Made by a program: the position numbers and the translations under genes. From Gemmatimonadaceae bacterium (GTDB lineage: Bacteria; Gemmatimonadota; Gemmatimonadetes; Gemmatimonadales; Gemmatimonadaceae): a DNA stretch of 40,563 bases. This document shows, in pieces, positions 1 to 9,565 of the stretch (position 1 is the stretch's first letter; each line of letters starts with the position of its first letter). A model generated the notes under the pieces. The model was not told the origin of the DNA, ran no database searches, and was given only the letters and a program-made list of their open reading frames with translations. Location: NCBI GenBank assembly GCA_013361335.1, contig JABFYH010000215.1, forward strand, positions 1-40,563, given 5' to 3'.

Positions 1-607
1 CGTAGACCAGGGCGCATTCGGCGGCGACGCCGAGGCCGGTGAGCCAGCCACCGATCACGTCAGAGCTCCAGTGCCACCCCAGCACGACGCGACTCGCGCC
101 GGTGCCGGCGGCGAGGGCGACGGCGATCGGAATCGCGTTCTCGCGGCGGAGCATGCGCTCGCGGACGAGGAGATAGGCGCCCGTCGCCAGCACGGCGGTC
201 GCGTCGGCGGTATGGCCGCTGGGAAAGGCCGGCTCGAACTTGCCGCGCCGGATGGCGATCTCCGGACGCCGACGGCGGTAGACTGCCTTCACCGCGTGAT
301 GCGCGACGATCGCTCCCAACGATGCCGAGGCCATCGGGATGAGAATGCGGCGGGCGCGCGTGCCGCGCCGACGCAGGATGGCCAGCGCGATCGCGCCGCC
401 GATCGTGGGATGCATGTAGCTCTCGCCGGGCAACGTCGCGAGCCGCGCGGCGCGGGCGAGGCGCGGGCGGTGCCGCCCGACCAGCGCTTCCACGGCGTCG
501 TCCAGGCGCTGGACGCCGCGCGTGCGGGTCAGCACAGCCACCGCCGCCGTGGTGCCGAGCGCCACCAGGCTGGCGGTGCGGAGTACGGCGGCGGTAGTCG
601 GCGCCAC
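1..607 (-). CDS. PAP2-family phosphatase (3' end outside window)
   Basis: Reverse-strand reading gives ...KAVYRRRRPE...FPSGHTADATAV...SRVVLGWHWSSDVIGGWLTG..., matching the three PAP2 phosphatase motifs. Likely GTG start at 607. Not in the ORF track because its stop is outside the window. Confidence 0.85.
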   Translation of the reverse strand, partial: MAPTTAAVLRTASLVALGTTAAVAVLTRTRGVQRLDDAVEALVGRHRPRLARAARLATLPGESYMHPTIGGAIALAILRRRGTRARRILIPMASASLGAIVAHHAVKAVYRRRRPEIAIRRGKFEPAFPSGHTADATAVLATGAYLLVRERMLRRENAIPIAVALAAGTGASRVVLGWHWSSDVIGGWLTGLGVAAECALVY

Positions 608-621
608 ATCGTCGCGCGCGG

Positions 622-2991
622 TCAGCGGGACACCGATGCGAGATGGGTCTGCAGCACCTCCATCAGGGCCGCGCGGTCGATCGGCTTGTCCAGGATCGCG
701 GCCGCGCCCGCGAGCGCGCTGCGGGACTCGGTCCCGACCGCGCTCACGACGACGACTGGGGTGCCGCGCAGCGCCTCGTCGGTCTGGAGGATCCGCAGGA
801 CGTCGTAGCCGCTGATCCGCGGCAACAGCAGGTCCAGAAAGATGATCGCGGGGCGCAGCTCACGCGCGAGCCGGAGCGCCTCGACACCCGTCGCAGCGCT
901 CACGGCCCGAACGCCCGCCTCGTCGAGCAGGGCGCCGAGCAGCACGCGTGCGTCCGCGTCGTCGTCGACGACCAGGGCAATGTGTTGCGGGCCGGTGGGG
1001 GGCGCGTTCGGCCCGTGGATGCCCGCCGGCATCGCGCCCGGCGTTCGCATGCGGGAGCGCGACGCGCCGTCGCGCAGACGAACCAGCATCGTCGTCCCCT
1101 TGCCCTCCGCACTCGCCACCTCCAACCGGTGGCCCATGAGATCGCAGAGGGAGCGCGAGATGGCGAGACCGAGACCGGTGCCGCCGTAGCGACGGGTGAT
1201 CATGGACTCCGCCTGCTCGAACACGTTGAAGATCGCGTCGAGGCGGTCGGAGGCGATGCCGATCCCGGTGTCTCGCACCTCGAGCCGCGTCGGCACCCCG
1301 ACGTCGTCGGTGTCCAGCCGGACCACCACCTCGCCGTCCTCCGTGAACTTGATCGCGTTGCCCAGGAGGTTGATCAGCACCTGCTTCATGCGCGCTGCGT
1401 CGGTCTCGAGGGGGAGGGCCCGGGCCGGCAGCTCCGCGCGGAGCGCGACCCCGCGCTCGCGGGCCTGGCCCTCGATCTCCTCGACCGTCTCACGCACCAG
1501 GGTGTCGAGCGCGACCGGGGCGATGTGCAGCGTCATGTGGCCGGCCTCGATCTTGGAGAGATCGAGGATGTCGTTGATGAGCGCGAGCAGATGCCGGCCG
1601 TTCGTCGCGATGCGGCTCAGATACGAGACGTCGGTCCCCTGAAAGCTGCCGTTCTTGTTCTTGAGGAGCACGTTGGCGAACCCGATGATCGAGTTCAGCG
1701 GCGTGCGGAGCTCGTGGCTCATCCGTGCCAGGAAGTCGCTCTTCGCCCGATTGGCCGCCTGCGCCGCATCGCGCGCCACCACGAGCTCGAGGGCGGCGCG
1801 CTTGCGCGCCGTGATGTCGCGGAAGTTCACGACCGCGCCCGACAGGCGCCCCTGCTCGCGCACCGGCGACGCCGCATACTCCACCTCGAGCGGCGTGCCG
1901 TCCTTGCGCCACAACACCTCGTCATCGACCTGACAGGGGATGCCCTGGGTAGCGGCACGATGGACCGGACATTCATCCGCCGGGTAGGGGGTGCCGTCGG
2001 GACGCGAGTGGTGCGTCGTCTCGTGCATTCGCCGGCCCACCAGCTCTCCCGGCTCGTAGCCCAGGAGCTCGGAGCCGCGACGGTTCATGAAGGTCACCAC
2101 CCCGCGAGCGTCGAGCCCATACACCCCCTCGCCCGAGGCGTCGAGGAGCTGACGAATGTTGGTCGCGAGGCGGAGCCGCTCCTCCTCCGCCGCGCGCCGC
2201 TCGGTGACGTCGCGCAACGTGCCGGTGGTCCCGTAGAACCGTCCGAGCTCGTCGTGCAGCGCGCGCGTGCTCGCTTCCACCCACCGGTAGCCGCCGTCGC
2301 GCCGGAAGTACCGCACCTCGACGACCGAGTGCTCGGCCCGGCCTTCGACAAGTGGACGGAAGGCATCGAGCAGCGTGGCGCGATCCGACGGATGCACGTA
2401 GGCGAGGCACGCGGTACCGATGCTCTCCTCGACCGGGTTTCCGGTGAGGGTGATCCAGGCCGGGTTGAGGAAGGTCCAGAACCCCTGCTCGTCCGTGCGG
2501 AAGAAGACATCCTGAAGCTGCTCGATGACGGTGCGATACTTCTGCTCGCTGCGCAGGAGCGCGTCCTGGGCCTCCTGGCGCTCCGTGATGTCGTGCACGA
2601 GCACCATGCGCGCAGGGTGGCCGTCGAACTCCAGCGGATAGGAGCTGATCTCGACGCGGCGACGCTGCCCCGACCTGGTGCGGTGGATCGAAGCGGTCGC
2701 ATGCAGCTCCCGTCCGGGCGTTTCGGCGAGCAGGCGATCGAGCTTCGGCTGCTCGCCCTCCGGACGGATGTCGCGCAGGGTCATGCGCAGAAACTCCTCG
2801 CGCGTCCAGCCATAGCTCCGCACCGCCGCCTCGTTCACCTCGAGGAAGCGGAGCGTCTCGCTGTCATAGACCCAGGCGGGCTGAGGCGAGAGTGCGAACA
2901 GACGCTGATAGCGCGCGTCCGAGCGGGTGTCGGCCTGCGCCGAGTGCGGCTCGGAGGTCGCGCCGGGAGTATCCGGTGGGACGACCATCAC
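622..2991 (-). CDS. PAS-domain hybrid sensor histidine kinase with C-terminal receiver
   Basis: 789 aa; several PAS/PAC segments, HisKA ([20 protein letters not shown]), HATPase (NLLGNAIKFTEDG, DTGIGI, GGTGLGLAIS) and REC (VVDDDADARVLL...FLDLLLPRISGYD...DKPID). Confidence 0.95.
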   Translation of the reverse strand: MMVVPPDTPGATSEPHSAQADTRSDARYQRLFALSPQPAWVYDSETLRFLEVNEAAVRSYGWTREEFLRMTLRDIRPEGEQPKLDRLLAETPGRELHATASIHRTRSGQRRRVEISSYPLEFDGHPARMVLVHDITERQEAQDALLRSEQKYRTVIEQLQDVFFRTDEQGFWTFLNPAWITLTGNPVEESIGTACLAYVHPSDRATLLDAFRPLVEGRAEHSVVEVRYFRRDGGYRWVEASTRALHDELGRFYGTTGTLRDVTERRAAEEERLRLATNIRQLLDASGEGVYGLDARGVVTFMNRRGSELLGYEPGELVGRRMHETTHHSRPDGTPYPADECPVHRAATQGIPCQVDDEVLWRKDGTPLEVEYAASPVREQGRLSGAVVNFRDITARKRAALELVVARDAAQAANRAKSDFLARMSHELRTPLNSIIGFANVLLKNKNGSFQGTDVSYLSRIATNGRHLLALINDILDLSKIEAGHMTLHIAPVALDTLVRETVEEIEGQARERGVALRAELPARALPLETDAARMKQVLINLLGNAIKFTEDGEVVVRLDTDDVGVPTRLEVRDTGIGIASDRLDAIFNVFEQAESMITRRYGGTGLGLAISRSLCDLMGHRLEVASAEGKGTTMLVRLRDGASRSRMRTPGAMPAGIHGPNAPPTGPQHIALVVDDDADARVLLGALLDEAGVRAVSAATGVEALRLARELRPAIIFLDLLLPRISGYDVLRILQTDEALRGTPVVVVSAVGTESRSALAGAAAILDKPIDRAALMEVLQTHLASVSR

Positions 2992-3083
2992 GGGTGGTAG
3001 GAGAGGCCAGCCTTCGACTATCTTGCCACGCGATCCCCCGATATGCGAGATGCGTTCTCGCGACCCCCGTGCCCGTCGAGACC

Positions 3084-3611
3084 ATGCCAGTCGTGCCGTT
3101 CGACACTCTTCCCGATGCGTCCCGCGTGTGGGTCTTCGGCAGCGACCGGCCGCTGAGCGAGGCGGGAACGACCGCGCTGCTCAAAGGGGTCGAGGAATAT
3201 CTCGCGAGCTGGAAGGCGCACGGAGCTCCGCTCACGGTAGCCAGCCAGCTGCGGGACAACCGCTTCCTCGTGATCGCGGTGGACCAGACCCAGGCCGGCG
3301 CCACCGGATGCTCCATCGACGGCCTGTTCCGCGTGCTCCAAGGGCTGGAGCCGAAGATCGGCGCGAGCCTGGTGGGGGGCGGACGGGTGTTCTACCGGGA
3401 CGCGCAGGCGGTGGTGCAGAGCACGACCCAGGCGGAGGTGCCGACGCTGGTCGCCTCCGGCGGGATCACCAAGGACACGGTGGTGTTCGACACGAGCCTC
3501 ACCGACCTCGGCGCCTTTCGGTCGGGCTTCGAGAAGCGGGCGAAGGAGAGCTGGATCCGCCCGATGATGGGCGACATCGCGAACAGGCCGGACGAGCGGA
3601 TGAGCGGGTGA
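3084..3611 (+). CDS. Conserved protein resembling the family often annotated 'ABC transporter ATPase' in Bacteroidetes
   Basis: In-frame ATG at 3084 gives MPVVPFDTLPDASRVWVFGSDRPLSEAG...FLVIAVDQTQAGATGCSID..., recalled as similar to the VPF..LP..SRVW..ADR/SGCSID family. Contains no P-loop. Confidence 0.7.
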   Translation: MPVVPFDTLPDASRVWVFGSDRPLSEAGTTALLKGVEEYLASWKAHGAPLTVASQLRDNRFLVIAVDQTQAGATGCSIDGLFRVLQGLEPKIGASLVGGGRVFYRDAQAVVQSTTQAEVPTLVASGGITKDTVVFDTSLTDLGAFRSGFEKRAKESWIRPMMGDIANRPDERMSG

Positions 3612-3615
3612 GCGT

Positions 3616-4662
3616 CTAGCTCAACCACCGGTCCAGGTTCTCGCGCACGAAGGCGTCGTCGGTGAGCTGTGGGTACTGCCGGCACACGCGATCGATCTCC
3701 GCCCCCTGCCCGGCGGAAAGAGTCTCGTCGGGATCGAGACACCAGGTGCCCGCCAACAGCCCCTGGCGGCGCAGCACCTCATGAATGCCGGGGATGCATC
3801 CGGCGAAGTCATGGGCGGCGTCGAAGATCGCCGCGTTCGCGTCGGTGAGCGCGGCGTTCTCACGGAGCCACGACGCGTCGCCCGCGCTGCCTGCTGCGCG
3901 CGCGCGACCGAGCAGCTGGACGGCACTGCGCGTCCACACGGCCCACTGGCCCAGCAGCCCGCCCACGATGCGCCGCACGGCCGGTGTCCCCCGGGGCGCG
4001 ACGGGAAAGGGGGTCAACAGGTCGACGACGATGCTGTCGTCGTTGCCGGTGTACAGCGCGAGGTCCTCGCGTCCTGCATCGGCGACCGCTCGCACGACGT
4101 CGAGCGTCCGATACCGATTGAACGGCGCGATCTTGATCGCCCACGCGCGGGGGATCTCGGCGAACTCGCGCCAGAACTCATAGCTCAACACCCGGCCACC
4201 GACGGCGGGCTGGAGATAGAAGCCGAACAGCGGGAGCACATCGGCCACGCTGCGGCAATGCTCGAGCAGCTCCGCGTCACTCGCGGTGGCGAGCGCGCCG
4301 AGGCCGAGGAGGACCATGTCGTAACCCAGGGCGGCGGCGAGCTCCGCTTCGGCGACGGCCTGCCGAGTCCCGCCCACCGCACCGGCGACGAGCACAAAGG
4401 GAGTCTCGCTGCGTCCGCGCGCGGCGCGCGCAGTGTCGGCGGCCAGCTCGAGCACCGGCCGATAGAGCCCGTGGCGCGGCTCGCGGATGGCGAACTGGGT
4501 CGTGTGCACGCCGACGGCGACCCCGCCGGCGCCGGCGTCGATGTAATAGCGGGTGAGGGCACGCTGACGCCGCTCGTCGAGCGTGCGATGCGCCGTGAGG
4601 GCGAGCGGATGGGCAGGGATCACCTGTCCAGCCTGGAGATGAGCGCGAAGCGCGGCCGTCAT
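3616..4662 (-). CDS. Dihydrodipicolinate synthase (DapA)-superfamily protein
   Basis: MTAALRAHLQAGQVIPAHPLALTAHRTLDERRQRALTRYYIDAGAGGVAVGVHTTQFAIR...; TIM-barrel aldolase-like. Start trimmed from the longer ORF at 4851. Confidence 0.75.
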   Translation of the reverse strand: MTAALRAHLQAGQVIPAHPLALTAHRTLDERRQRALTRYYIDAGAGGVAVGVHTTQFAIREPRHGLYRPVLELAADTARAARGRSETPFVLVAGAVGGTRQAVAEAELAAALGYDMVLLGLGALATASDAELLEHCRSVADVLPLFGFYLQPAVGGRVLSYEFWREFAEIPRAWAIKIAPFNRYRTLDVVRAVADAGREDLALYTGNDDSIVVDLLTPFPVAPRGTPAVRRIVGGLLGQWAVWTRSAVQLLGRARAAGSAGDASWLRENAALTDANAAIFDAAHDFAGCIPGIHEVLRRQGLLAGTWCLDPDETLSAGQGAEIDRVCRQYPQLTDDAFVRENLDRWLS

Positions 4663-4678
4663 GATCGCCTGCCGCGCG

Positions 4679-5707
4679 TCAGAACCGGCCGTCCCGCTTC
4701 TCGAACGACGTCGGCTTGCCGAGCAGCGTGCCGCCGCCCGCCACCCAGTCCACCACCCAGTCGAGCAGCGTGTCGAGAGGCAGGAGCGGCTCACCAAGGA
4801 GCTCGTGCATGCGCGTGCCGTTGCTGAGCAGGGCGTCGGGCGCCTCGGCACCGGTGAGCACCGGTTCCACTCCGAGCCGTGCGCCGAGTGCAGCGGCGAG
4901 GTCAGCGACGCGGAGCACGTCCGGTCCGGCGACGTTCACGACGTAAGGATCGGGTGCGGTGGCGTGCGCGAGGGCGGCGAGGGCGAGGGCGTTGGCGTCG
5001 CCTTGCCAGATGACGTTCACGTAGCCCATCGCGAGGTCGATCGGTTGACCGCTCTTCACGCGCACGGCGAGATCGGTGAGGACGCCGTACCGCAGATCGT
5101 GGGCGTAGTTCAGCCGGACGATGGAGACCAGCGTGCCGTGGCGCGCCGACGCGGCGGTGAACAGCCGCTCACGGGCGAGGCACGAGTACGCGTATTCACC
5201 GACCGGGGCGGGCTCGTCGCTCTCCCGCGAGCCGCCGCGCGCCGGTGGCGTGAGGGGATAGACGTTGCCCGTGGAGAACACGACGGTTCGCGCGCCGGCG
5301 TAGCGCTCGGCGACGAACGCCGGGACGCCGGCGTTCATGGCCCAGGTGGCGGCCGGACTGCCCGAGGTGCCGAACTTCTGGCCAGCCATGAAGACGACGT
5401 TGGGCGCGTCCGGTAGGCCCGCGAGCGCCTGCGCGTCGCGGAGATCGACTCGTCGCGTCTCGATGCCGCTGCTCTGCAGCGCCGCTTCGGCGGCGGGACT
5501 GCTCCAGCGCGACACCGCGATGACGCGACGATTCGGCGTGGCGCGCCTGGCCATGCGCGCGAGGGACGGGCCCATCTTGCCTCCCGCGCCGAGCACGATG
5601 AGATCGCCGGGGATGCGGCCGAGGGCGGCGGTCAGCGCGTCGCTGGGCCGTGAGAGCGCTTCCTCGAGCTCCTCGTCCGAGCGCGGAGCGCGCCCGGCCC
5701 CAGTCAT
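4679..5707 (-). CDS. NAD-dependent epimerase/dehydratase family protein
   Basis: Rossmann motif LIVLGAGGKMGPSLARMARRA; ...VVFSTGNVYPL...YAYSCLARERLF; extended-SDR-like. Overlaps the upstream plsC-like gene by 4 nt. Confidence 0.85.
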   Translation of the reverse strand: MTGAGRAPRSDEELEEALSRPSDALTAALGRIPGDLIVLGAGGKMGPSLARMARRATPNRRVIAVSRWSSPAAEAALQSSGIETRRVDLRDAQALAGLPDAPNVVFMAGQKFGTSGSPAATWAMNAGVPAFVAERYAGARTVVFSTGNVYPLTPPARGGSRESDEPAPVGEYAYSCLARERLFTAASARHGTLVSIVRLNYAHDLRYGVLTDLAVRVKSGQPIDLAMGYVNVIWQGDANALALAALAHATAPDPYVVNVAGPDVLRVADLAAALGARLGVEPVLTGAEAPDALLSNGTRMHELLGEPLLPLDTLLDWVVDWVAGGGTLLGKPTSFEKRDGRF

Positions 5708-6471
5708 CCGGCGCGGGCGGCGTCCACGCGACCGCCGGTGAGCTCACGTTCCAGCACGCGCCGCTCGGCGTCGATGAGCGCGCGCGTGCGGTCGCGCAGG
5801 GTGGCGACGTCCTGGCTCGTCATGCCGGTGGTGGGGATGGGGGAGAGCACACGGGCTTTCGCGCGGGCGCGCCGGAACGCGAAGCTGTGCTTCGCCATGC
5901 AATTGCGGGTGCCCGCGACGGCGATCGGCAGAATCGGCACTCCCGCCTCGATCGCCAGCTTGAACGCGCCGTCCTTGAAGGGGAGCAGGTCGTCGGTCAT
6001 CGAGCGGGTGCCCTCGGGGAAGATCATCACGCTGACCTTTCGCCCCAGCCGATCCCGGCAGCCCTGCATGGCGCTGACGACGCTCTCCCGCTTGCCGCGC
6101 TTGATCGGGATGTCGCGCGCCATGCGCATCATCCATCCCATGACCGGGATCTTGAAGATCGTGTCCTTCGACAGCCACTTCATCTCCCAGGGGAAGTGGC
6201 TGATGAGAAAGATGTCCGCGTAGGACTCGTGATTCGAGACGGCGACGTACGGGAGCCGCGGATCGTGTGGCGGCGTGCCGTCGGTCTCGAAGTGCCAGAG
6301 CGGATTGAGCTTGGCCGCGACCATCGCGAGCTGACGAAAGGCGCGGCCGGCGTGATAGCGTCCGCGATCGAAGGGCGCCGTGACGAGCCAGACGGCGGCG
6401 ACGTAGAAGAAGCCGACGATCACGACGCCGACGGCGACGATCCAGGCCCAGGCGCTGAGGATGGATTGCAT
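5704..6471 (-). CDS. 1-acyl-sn-glycerol-3-phosphate acyltransferase (PlsC family)
   Basis: SNHESYADIF (NHxxxxD) and FPEGTRS motifs; N-terminal hydrophobic helix. Confidence 0.93.
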   Translation of the reverse strand: MQSILSAWAWIVAVGVVIVGFFYVAAVWLVTAPFDRGRYHAGRAFRQLAMVAAKLNPLWHFETDGTPPHDPRLPYVAVSNHESYADIFLISHFPWEMKWLSKDTIFKIPVMGWMMRMARDIPIKRGKRESVVSAMQGCRDRLGRKVSVMIFPEGTRSMTDDLLPFKDGAFKLAIEAGVPILPIAVAGTRNCMAKHSFAFRRARAKARVLSPIPTTGMTSQDVATLRDRTRALIDAERRVLERELTGGRVDAARAG

Positions 6472-6510
6472 GTGGAAACGGGAGTGCGAGCGGAAGGCGG
6501 CGTGGTGCGC

Positions 6511-6975
6511 TCAGGCGCGGGCGAAGTCGGGACGCCACTCGCGGATCTCGCGCTTGATGGCGTCGGCGGTCGCAAGCTCACCACGCAGGCATCGCTCCAC
6601 CAGCCCGGCCAGCTCGCCGTCCCCGGCGAAGCGGAGGGCGATCAGCTGGCGGAGCCGGAGCTCGGGGATGCGGGCGCGCAGCTCGGGCGGGAGGGTGGCG
6701 GCGAGGCGGAGTCGCATCTCGAGGGCGATGACCCGGTTCTGGACATACAGGGTCGACGCTCGGCTGGCGACGAGCCCCGCGACGAGCCCGAGGGAGACGA
6801 CGACGAGCCACGCGTTCCACATCGACGGCCGGCGGATCGCATGCCCGACGGCGACGGCGACGTTGGCGAGGAGGATCGGGAGCGCGACGTGGTGAAACAG
6901 CGGAAAGCGCCGGCGATGCGTGGCGTACGTCTGAACGGGTGGTGCGGCGGCGCCAGCGGTCCCGAACGTGGTCAT
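6511..6975 (-). CDS. DUF6526-like membrane protein
   Basis: MTTFGTAGAAAPPVQTYATHRRRFPLFHHVALPILLANVAVAV...LYVQNRVIALEMRLRLA...; small two-TM protein, family assigned from recall. Confidence 0.65.
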   Translation of the reverse strand: MTTFGTAGAAAPPVQTYATHRRRFPLFHHVALPILLANVAVAVGHAIRRPSMWNAWLVVVSLGLVAGLVASRASTLYVQNRVIALEMRLRLAATLPPELRARIPELRLRQLIALRFAGDGELAGLVERCLRGELATADAIKREIREWRPDFARA

Positions 6976-7001
6976 GGGCGCTCGAGCGTGGGGGTGAGCC
7001 G

Positions 7002-7451
7002 TCAACCGTCGACGGCGCGCTGCGCGTGGCGTTTCACGCGCGCGAGCATGGCGTTCAGTCCGACTTCGCGGCCGGCGAGCCCGATGCCTTCCATCATCTG
7101 GCGCACGAAATCGGCGGGGATGGCGAGCGTCGTCTGTGGCGGCTGGCCGTTGATGGCCGAGAACAGGATGGAGAGAAAGGCGGCGATCGTGGGCGACTGC
7201 CGCGGGTCGAGGTCGGCGTAGAAGTACAGCTTGCCGTCGCGCATCTCGGGGAAGAGGTCGACGCGCGTCTGACACTCGGGAACAGTGTACTCGGCGCGAT
7301 CGAGCGCGGCGAAGCGGGCCGGCAGGGGCTCGAGCTTCTTCGCGTAGTGCAGCAGTGTCTGCATCTTCTCCTCGCGGCCGAGGGCGCGGAACGTGCGAAG
7401 TACACGCGCCACGGTCGGCGGGAGGGCCTGCTCGGCGGCCGTATCCGTCAT
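7002..7451 (-). CDS. sufE: SufE family protein
   Basis: MTDTAAEQALPPTVARVLRTF...EYTVPECQTRVDLFPEMRDGKLYFYADLDPRQSPTIAAFLSILFSAINGQPP...; SufE core with Cys in VPECQT. Confidence 0.88.
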   Translation of the reverse strand: MTDTAAEQALPPTVARVLRTFRALGREEKMQTLLHYAKKLEPLPARFAALDRAEYTVPECQTRVDLFPEMRDGKLYFYADLDPRQSPTIAAFLSILFSAINGQPPQTTLAIPADFVRQMMEGIGLAGREVGLNAMLARVKRHAQRAVDG

Positions 7452-7532
7452 GACAGGAGATAAACCGTTCGGGGGACGATGCGTCAAGCGTCGTCCGGAT
7501 TGCATTCACCAATGCAGCGCGAGGATCGAGAG

Positions 7533-7964
7533 ATGCCGACGAGAAAGGCGAACGCCGTATGGCAGGGTGGGCTGCAGAAGGGGAACGGCACGTTCAAGGG
7601 ACAGACCGGGCTGGGTGGCCAGTACAACTTCTCGTCGCGGTTCGAGAACGGCGCCGGCTCGAATCCGGAGGAGCTGCTCGCCGCGGCGCACGCGGCGTGC
7701 TTCAGCATGGCGCTGGCCGTCGGGCTGGAGCAGGGCGGGTTCGCCCCGACCAAGGTGGAGACTGACGCGGCCTGCACGGTCGAGAAGGTGGGGGCAGGCT
7801 TCAAGATCACGCGCATGGTGCTCACCGCGCGGGCGACGGTCCCGAACATCGACGAGGCGAAATTCCAGTCCATCGCGGCGGCGACCAAGGAAGGATGTCC
7901 CGTGTCGGGCGCCCTGAAGGGGAACGTCCAGATCGATCTCGACGCGAAGCTCGTGTCAGCCTAG
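7533..7964 (+). CDS. OsmC family peroxiredoxin
   Basis: MPTRKANAVWQGGLQKGNGTFKGQTG...NPEELLAAAHAACFSMALA...EGCPVSGALKGNVQI; both OsmC cysteine motifs. Confidence 0.93.
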   Translation: MPTRKANAVWQGGLQKGNGTFKGQTGLGGQYNFSSRFENGAGSNPEELLAAAHAACFSMALAVGLEQGGFAPTKVETDAACTVEKVGAGFKITRMVLTARATVPNIDEAKFQSIAAATKEGCPVSGALKGNVQIDLDAKLVSA

Positions 7965-9200
7965 CGAGCCGGATGGCCGGCGCCAGAGCTCGCGCTGGAT
8001 CGCGATCCAGACGAGGAGCGCGGGCACGGCCAGCCGCAGCAGGACGACGCCAGGCGTTCGCAACGCGGCGGGGAGCGGGATCAGCGTCGACATCAGAGGG
8101 ATCGTCACCAGGGCGACGCCGAACAACGTGGTCCGCCAGCCGGCCCGTGGCTCGCTCACGAACCAGATGGTGATGCCGGTGAAGGCGATCACGAAGCTGG
8201 CGCGCTCCGCCTGGTGGTTGAACAGGGTGACGTAGAGCAGCACGGAACAGAGAAACTGCAAACGGAAGCGTGCATCGTCCCAACGGTCGCGCCGGACGGC
8301 GAGCGGGGCGAGCAGTGCCAGCGTCCCCGCGAGCTGGAGCGGCCAGTTGGGGAGGTCGGCGCCCGTGATGCGGTGCGCCAGCTGCATCACGGAGAACCAT
8401 CGCTGCGTGGTATCCAGCGTCTCGATCGCGTGCCACGAGCGATACTGCGCGAGCAGCGTGGCCGGGGGCGTCACGAGCAGCGGGAGCAGCAGGAGCAGGA
8501 TGCCCGCGGCGATGGTGGCGAACCCGGTGCGCAGCGTCCGGCGGCGCGGGATGGCGAAGGGCAGCGCAGCCAAGGGAAAGATCTTCACGCATGCCCCGAC
8601 GGCGACGGCGAAGGCGGCGCGCCAGGTTCGCCCGCGCTCGATCGCGGCGTAGGTGAGGATGATCAGGCCGGCGACCAGCGCGTTGCTCTGCGCATTCTGC
8701 ATCGACCGCAGCACCTCCGGCAGGAGGAGCCCGAGGGCGAGCGCGGCTGGCCGTGGTGCGAGCACGCGCTCGACGGCGACGAACAGGACCAGCGCATTCA
8801 GCGCGTTCCAGAGAAAGAGCGCGAGAGGCCAGGGCAGCCAGGCGAACGGCGCGAACAGCAGGGCGAAGGTGGGGCTGTACTTGAACTGGTCCTGGAGCGC
8901 GTCGGGATAGCGCGCATACAGGTCCTGGCCCTCGACCAGATGGTGGGACGCGGCGCGAAAGATCTCGAAGTTGCCGCGCGGGGTCCGTGCCGTGGTCACG
9001 CGAACGGCAGCGGCGGGGTGGAGCAGGCGGGTGACGAGGGGTCCCACACCGCTGCTCGCGGCGAGCGCCTTGCCCGCGGCGTCAGCGAACGCAAGGACCA
9101 GATAGAGGCCGAGGAGGATTCGACGCCAGCGCCACGCCGGCACGGCGGCGACGCGATCGAGTGCGCGTGCGGGAGGTGGCTGCGATGCGGTGGCGTGCAT
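7956..9200 (-). CDS. Glycosyltransferase family 87 / DUF2029-like integral membrane protein
   Basis: Multi-TM; DFE-like GNFEIFRAASHHLVEGQDLYARYPDALQDQFKYSPTFALLFAPFAWLP typical of GT87. Confidence 0.8.
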   Translation of the reverse strand: MHATASQPPPARALDRVAAVPAWRWRRILLGLYLVLAFADAAGKALAASSGVGPLVTRLLHPAAAVRVTTARTPRGNFEIFRAASHHLVEGQDLYARYPDALQDQFKYSPTFALLFAPFAWLPWPLALFLWNALNALVLFVAVERVLAPRPAALALGLLLPEVLRSMQNAQSNALVAGLIILTYAAIERGRTWRAAFAVAVGACVKIFPLAALPFAIPRRRTLRTGFATIAAGILLLLLPLLVTPPATLLAQYRSWHAIETLDTTQRWFSVMQLAHRITGADLPNWPLQLAGTLALLAPLAVRRDRWDDARFRLQFLCSVLLYVTLFNHQAERASFVIAFTGITIWFVSEPRAGWRTTLFGVALVTIPLMSTLIPLPAALRTPGVVLLRLAVPALLVWIAIQRELWRRPSGSLG

Positions 9201-9256
9201 GGGCGCCGCGGCGGACGGCGGGTCGGGAGAGCGGTCGCGTCCCGGAGGCCGCGAGG

Positions 9257-9565
9257 TCAGGCGCTATAGTATTCCTTGATGCACATCGTGACCACGCGCT
9301 GGAGCAGGCGAACCTGTTCCCCGCTGTCGGTCATCGCCCGCACTTCGGGCAGCGTCCCCCACACGTCCTTGAGCACGACCAGCAGCTGCTCCGGCAGGAT
9401 GGAGCGGTCGCGTGCCTCGGAGGACATCCGCACGAGAGCGTGCTGAAGGGTAGCGGGTTCGGGGGTGCGCGACAGATACGTGCGCAACGCAGCGCGCACT
9501 GCGGCGACGGTCTCGTCGTCCAGGCGACTCGGCGGGGTGTGGCTCGAGTCGTGGGCCATCATCAT
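9257..9565 (-). CDS. Hypothetical protein
   Basis: MMMAHDSSHTPPSRLDDETVAAVRAALRTYLSRTPEPATLQHALVRMSSEARDRSILPEQLLVVLKDVWGTLPEV...; coherent soluble helical sequence, start trimmed to the MMM run. Confidence 0.6.
   Translation of the reverse strand: MMMAHDSSHTPPSRLDDETVAAVRAALRTYLSRTPEPATLQHALVRMSSEARDRSILPEQLLVVLKDVWGTLPEVRAMTDSGEQVRLLQRVVTMCIKEYYSA

Noticed and set aside
643-3000. 785-aa plus-strand ORF opposite the PAS hybrid kinase
   Set aside because: GC-rich antisense artefact with Arg/His-rich composition and no domain; the minus strand encodes a textbook kinase.
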